Source of the DNA: CAVSRC01 sp963732845
GTDB taxonomy: Bacteria; Pseudomonadota; Alphaproteobacteria; Rhizobiales; Kaistiaceae
DNA: 64,000 nucleotides
Reading direction: 5' to 3'
NCBI GenBank assembly: GCA_963732845.1
Contig: CAVTBE010000003.1
Coordinates: forward strand, 1 to 64,000
A program made the position numbers and the translations under genes. Under the pieces are notes generated by a model. It did not search any database. It was not told the DNA's origin and saw nothing but the letters and a program-made list of their open reading frames with translations. How positions within the stretch are numbered: position 1 is the stretch's first letter; every line of letters begins with the position of its first letter. Shown here one piece after another: positions 60,047 to 64,000 of this stretch.

Positions 60047-60977
60047 TGCGTTCAATGCTGCGTTGGTGATCGTCTTCGGCATGACCGCTCATGCCGTTGC
60101 CTTCGACATCAAGAGCCTCAATGCCGACACTCCGCCGGCCGAGGCGCTGCGCTTCGGCATCAGCTCCTATCGCAGCGGCGACAAGACCACCGCCGTCGAG
60201 GCTTTGAGCTTCGCCGCCAAGAACGGCAGTGCCGGCGCCCAGTGGAAGCTCGGCAACATGTATGCCCAGGGCGACGGCGTCGAGCGCAACGACTACACCG
60301 CCTTCAAGCTGTTCTCCGACGTGGCGGCGCACGCTGCCGAGGACAATTCCAGCCGCCGCGACCAGCCGACGCCCTTTGTCACCAGTGCCTGGGCCAAGCT
60401 CGGCAGCTTCTTCCGCAAAGGCATCCCCAATTCCGACGTCAAGCCGGACCCGAGCCGGGCGCGGGAATATTTCTGGCGTGCCGCCTATTTCGGCGATGCC
60501 GATGCCCAGTTGAACCTCGCCGCCATGTTCTACAACGGCGAGGGCGGCGACCGCGATCTCATCCAGGCGGCGAAATGGGCGAACCTGGCGGCCGACAAGG
60601 GCAACCCGGCGGCCAAGAACCTGCTCATCGAGATCGCGCTGGAGCTCACCCACGACCATCTCGACCATGCCGACCAGCCCGGCAACCTGCGTCAGGCGGC
60701 GCAGTGGGCCAAGCTCGCCGCCGACTACGGCAGCGTCGCTGGCCAGGCGCTCTACGGCCACATCCTGTTCATCGGCGACGGCGACCGCCGCGAGCCGGTG
60801 CAGGGGCTGATGTATCTGACCATCGCCCTCGACCGCTCCGGCCCGGGCCAGGACTGGATCGTGGGCCTCCACGAGGAAGCCCTCTCGGCGGCCAGCCAGG
60901 CGGACTGGCAGCAGGCCAAGCAGCTCGCTGACGAGTGGCTGGCCAAGAACCAGGCCAAGCTCGCCAGCGGCAAGTAG
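60033..60977 (+). CDS. exoR: ExoR-like Sel1-repeat periplasmic regulator
   Basis: 314 aa. In Sinorhizobium and Agrobacterium, ExoR holds the sensor kinase ExoS inactive in the periplasm and so controls exopolysaccharide, motility and acid response. Signal peptide (cleavage before FDIKS), then several Sel1 repeats: GAQWKLGNMYAQGDGVERND, DAQLNLAAMFYNGEGGDRD, GQALYGHILFIGDG. It is longer than S. meliloti ExoR (about 268 aa), chiefly through an insert near residues 175-215. Starts inside the ilvD end (14-nt overlap). The ExoS/ChvI pair is not in this window. Confidence 0.85.
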   Translation: MRICNAFNAALVIVFGMTAHAVAFDIKSLNADTPPAEALRFGISSYRSGDKTTAVEALSFAAKNGSAGAQWKLGNMYAQGDGVERNDYTAFKLFSDVAAHAAEDNSSRRDQPTPFVTSAWAKLGSFFRKGIPNSDVKPDPSRAREYFWRAAYFGDADAQLNLAAMFYNGEGGDRDLIQAAKWANLAADKGNPAAKNLLIEIALELTHDHLDHADQPGNLRQAAQWAKLAADYGSVAGQALYGHILFIGDGDRREPVQGLMYLTIALDRSGPGQDWIVGLHEEALSAASQADWQQAKQLADEWLAKNQAKLASGK

Positions 60978-60997
60978 CCGGAAGGCTGCCGCCCCGC

Positions 60998-61408
60998 TTA
61001 GCGGGTCAGCACCAATTCCCTGAAATGCGAGCCGATCAGCGGCGCCACCTTCGCGTCGATGGCGCTCATGCGCACCGTGACCGGAAGCGGTGTCATGTCG
61101 GTGGCCGCCGGAATCTGGCTCCAGTCGCTCGGCCACGGCGCATTGATCATGGCGCTCGGACAGGCATTCGACACGTAAGTCCATGAAGCCGACTGACCCG
61201 CCGCGTCGCAGCGGGCCAGCCGGCGTTGCCCATGGCAAGCGGGGATGCAGGCATAATCGCCGACATTGTAGGTATTGCCTGCGCTGGTGCAGACCGCAGA
61301 AGACGCAGGTGCGGGCAGGGCTGGGGTGGTGGGCGCGTCCTGAGATACCGCCGGGGTCGCCGACAGGACCACAATGATACCGGCTGCGAGCATCCACCGC
61401 TGTGCCAT
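60998..61408 (-). CDS. Secreted Cys-rich protein, paralogue A
   Basis: 136 aa, family unknown. Signal peptide (MAQRWMLAAGIIVVLSAT, cleavage after AVS). The mature part has about six cysteines and a motif shared with the next gene: Y-x-x-G-x-x-x-C-I (YNVGDYACI), then RRLARC, SWT, and CPSAMI. The C-terminal ~50 residues are unique. Convergent with exoR. Confidence 0.75.
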   Translation of the reverse strand: MAQRWMLAAGIIVVLSATPAVSQDAPTTPALPAPASSAVCTSAGNTYNVGDYACIPACHGQRRLARCDAAGQSASWTYVSNACPSAMINAPWPSDWSQIPAATDMTPLPVTVRMSAIDAKVAPLIGSHFRELVLTR

Positions 61409-61465
61409 GGGAAAGCCTAGCGCGCCGCGCCGCCCGCGAAAATCCGCCGCGCGATCACGCCCCGA

Positions 61466-61783
61466 TCACAAGAGCGAGAGCGCCGCGCGCCGGCTAGTCG
61501 TCGGCCGGGCCGGCGCAGCGACCGCAGGGCGCGGTGGCAGCGGGCTCATCAGCGCCGTCGGGCAGCCATCCTTGTCGGAAAGAAAGGTCCACGAGCTGTT
61601 GTTCAGCGCCATGGCGCAGCGCGCCAGCCGCGAGCGGCCGTCGACGCGGATGCAGACCGTCTCGCCCTGCTCGAAATATTGGCCCTTGTAGCGGCAGCGG
61701 CAGTCGATGCCGTTCTCGCCGGCGAGCGCCGGCAGAACAAAAGCCACCACTGCGGCAGTTCCGATGAGAAGCCGCGTAAGCAT
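61466..61783 (-). CDS. Secreted Cys-rich protein, paralogue B
   Basis: 105 aa. ATG at 61783 preferred over an in-frame GTG five codons upstream. Signal peptide (MLTRLLIGTAAVVAFVL, cleavage after ALA). Shares with paralogue A the order C-x-Y-x-x-G-x-x-x-C-I (YFEQGETVCI), SRLARC, SWT and CPTALM. The basic Pro/Ala-rich tail is unrelated. The two genes are tandem duplicates on the same strand. Confidence 0.75.
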   Translation of the reverse strand: MLTRLLIGTAAVVAFVLPALAGENGIDCRCRYKGQYFEQGETVCIRVDGRSRLARCAMALNNSSWTFLSDKDGCPTALMSPLPPRPAVAAPARPTTSRRAALSLL

Positions 61784-61825
61784 CGGGAAGGGTAACACGC
61801 CCGGGGTGGATGGCCACCCCGGGGC

Positions 61826-62623
<798 letters not shown>

Positions 62624-62756
62624 GTGATCGCATGGATTTGGGGCTCGCGGCTAGTCGCCCGGACTGGACGGCGACGCGGCCATACCCATATTTCATACCT
62701 GCCCGGGTCCCGGCCCGGGTCCCTCCCGATAATTCCCTCACATGAAGGACAAGACG

Positions 62757-63185
62757 ATGCCGACAAGAACGAGCGACGCCGAATGGCACGGTAATCTCCG
62801 CGGGGGTCGCGGGCACATGCGCTTCGGCGGCGGCGCCTATGACGGCGAATACACCTGGGCGTCGCGCTTTTCCGATGGCGGCGGCACCAACCCGGAGGAG
62901 CTGATCGCCGCCGCCCATGCCGGCTGCTACTCCATGGCGCTTTCGGGCGATCTCGAGGTCGCCGGTTTCAAGCCTGAACTCGTCCGCACCAACGCCGAAA
63001 TCCATCTCGACATGGTCGACGGCGTGCCGACGATCACGCTGATCGAGCTGACGGTCGGCGCCAAGGTGCCCGGCATCGACAACGCCAGGTTCCAGGAGAT
63101 CGCCGCGGGCACCAAGATGGGCTGCCCGGTCTCGCGGGCTCTGGGCGCCGTCAAGATCACGCTCGACGCGACACTCGAAAGCTGA
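62757..63185 (+). CDS. OsmC-family peroxiredoxin
   Basis: 142 aa. Organic hydroperoxide reductase fold. The two reactive cysteines are in AAHAGCYSMAL and MGCPVSRAL. The ATG at 62757 is preferred, since AAGGA lies seven bases upstream; the ATG at 62742 lacks a Shine-Dalgarno. Confidence 0.93.
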   Translation: MPTRTSDAEWHGNLRGGRGHMRFGGGAYDGEYTWASRFSDGGGTNPEELIAAAHAGCYSMALSGDLEVAGFKPELVRTNAEIHLDMVDGVPTITLIELTVGAKVPGIDNARFQEIAAGTKMGCPVSRALGAVKITLDATLES

Positions 63186-63309
63186 GGCACCGGCAACGGA
63201 TTTGTTGACCGTGGCGCGCGGCTGACCCATGGTCCGCGCCGCCGGGGAGCGACCTTCGGCCCGGCCTTGCGCCGTCATCCCGACAGAAGGCCGCCCCCGG
63301 CGGATCGCC

Positions 63310-64000
63310 ATGCCACTGCCCCTGTTCGCCCTGTTCGTCGCCGCCTTTGCGGTCGGCACGACGGAGCTGGTGGTTGCCGGCCTGCTGCCGGCGCTGGCGA
63401 CCGACCTCGCGGTCGATGTCCCGACCGCCGGCCTGCTGATCACCGGCTACGCGCTGGGCGTGGCCGTCGGCGGCCCGGTCCTCGTCCTCGCCACCGGCCG
63501 CGTCCCCCGCCGCGGCCTGCTCATGGCGATGATGCTGGTGTTCGTCGCCGGCAACGCCCTGTGCGCGCTGGCGACGAGCTACTGGCTGCTGATGGGTGCC
63601 CGGCTGGTGATCTCGGCGAGCCACGGTGTCTTCTTCGGCGTCGCGCTGGTCATCGCCACCCGGCTGGTGTCGAAGGGACGTCAGGCGAGCGCGGTCTCCT
63701 TCGTGGTTGCCGGCATCACCGTCGCCAATGTCCTCGGCGCGCCGCTCGGCACCGCCATCGGCAACGCCTTCGGCTGGCGCATGGCCTTCTGGGCGATCGC
63801 CGCCATCGGCGTCGTCGCCACGGTCGCGCTGGCCGTGCTGATCCCCATCGCGCCCGGGGGCGGCGGGCACCGGTCGCCGGGCACGGCGGCCGAGATCCGC
63901 GCCGCGTTCCGCCAGCCGGTTCTCACCTCCTTCGCCATGATCGCCCTCGGCATGGTCGCCTTCTTCGTGCCCTTCACCTTCATCGTTCCGATCCTCACCG
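63310..64000 (+). CDS. MFS transporter, DHA1-type (partial, runs off the window)
   Basis: First 230 residues only. Begins FALFVAAFAVGTTELVVAGL, the classic N-terminus of AraJ/YdhP-like sugar or drug efflux permeases, then about seven membrane segments, including the motif-A-like loop between helices 2 and 3 (GRVPRRGLL). No stop before 64000. Substrate unknown. Confidence 0.9.
   Translation, partial: MPLPLFALFVAAFAVGTTELVVAGLLPALATDLAVDVPTAGLLITGYALGVAVGGPVLVLATGRVPRRGLLMAMMLVFVAGNALCALATSYWLLMGARLVISASHGVFFGVALVIATRLVSKGRQASAVSFVVAGITVANVLGAPLGTAIGNAFGWRMAFWAIAAIGVVATVALAVLIPIAPGGGGHRSPGTAAEIRAAFRQPVLTSFAMIALGMVAFFVPFTFIVPILT

Overview
This 64 kb window is high-GC chromosomal DNA from an alphaproteobacterium, very probably of the order Hyphomicrobiales (Rhizobiales). 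The lineage is suggested by an NDUFA12 complex I subunit gene, RNase E with an acidic insert in its S1 domain, an invasion-associated locus B protein, an ExoR regulator, a nifS-sufB-C-D-S-T-type Suf cluster, and the order rne - amidase - PBP1A - prfB. I cannot name a genus. No tRNA, rRNA, CRISPR array or replication origin was seen.

Layout. (1) 0-8 kb: NDUFA12, rne, a peptidoglycan amidase and PBP1A (mrcA). (2) 8-14.4 kb, accessory: four consecutive secreted-protein genes lie between mrcA and prfB and share a short motif, G-x-R-A-x-x-x-W-T-P-E. They are a 76-aa protein, an intact trypsin/V8-like protease, a paralogue of it that has lost its catalytic His and Ser, and a repeat protein. Next come ~90-bp tandem repeats, prfB with its programmed +1 frameshift, and a low-GC secreted-protein gene sandwiched between two versions of the prfB 3' end. 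(3) 14.4-22.5 kb: two methyltransferases, an HxlR regulator/FMN reductase pair, a 275-bp palindrome-ended repeat abutting an IS5-type insertion sequence, an M23 peptidase, an IalB protein and a Bcp peroxiredoxin. (4) 22.7-36 kb: an AsmA/YhdP-like giant, tyrS, anmK, an lpxD-like/acp/fabF trio, a CPA1 antiporter, an SDR, a hydrolase and a hemolysin III family protein. (5) 36-47 kb: Fe-S cluster assembly (PaiB-like protein, cysteine desulfurase, sufB, three small genes, sufC, sufD, sufS, sufT, later sufA) with a ThrE-type exporter pair. (6) 47-64 kb: TenA, TfoX-N, a kinase-like protein, the second copy of the 275-bp repeat, a DEAD-box helicase with a heptapeptide-repeat tail, an outer-membrane protein, parE, assorted redox and housekeeping genes, ilvD, exoR, two Cys-rich secreted paralogues, xthA, an OsmC protein and the start of an MFS transporter.

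Several conserved genes are broken by a single small indel each (rne twice, parE, ilvD, an OMP gene, probably the IS passenger gene). Because rne, parE and ilvD are normally needed, I read most of these as sequence errors and annotate the genes across the shifts.

The most interesting accessory material is the secreted 'WTPE' cluster with its protease/pseudoprotease pair, the prfB-3'-end duplication with a cargo gene, and the 275-bp repeat whose terminal arms differ between copies yet stay self-complementary.
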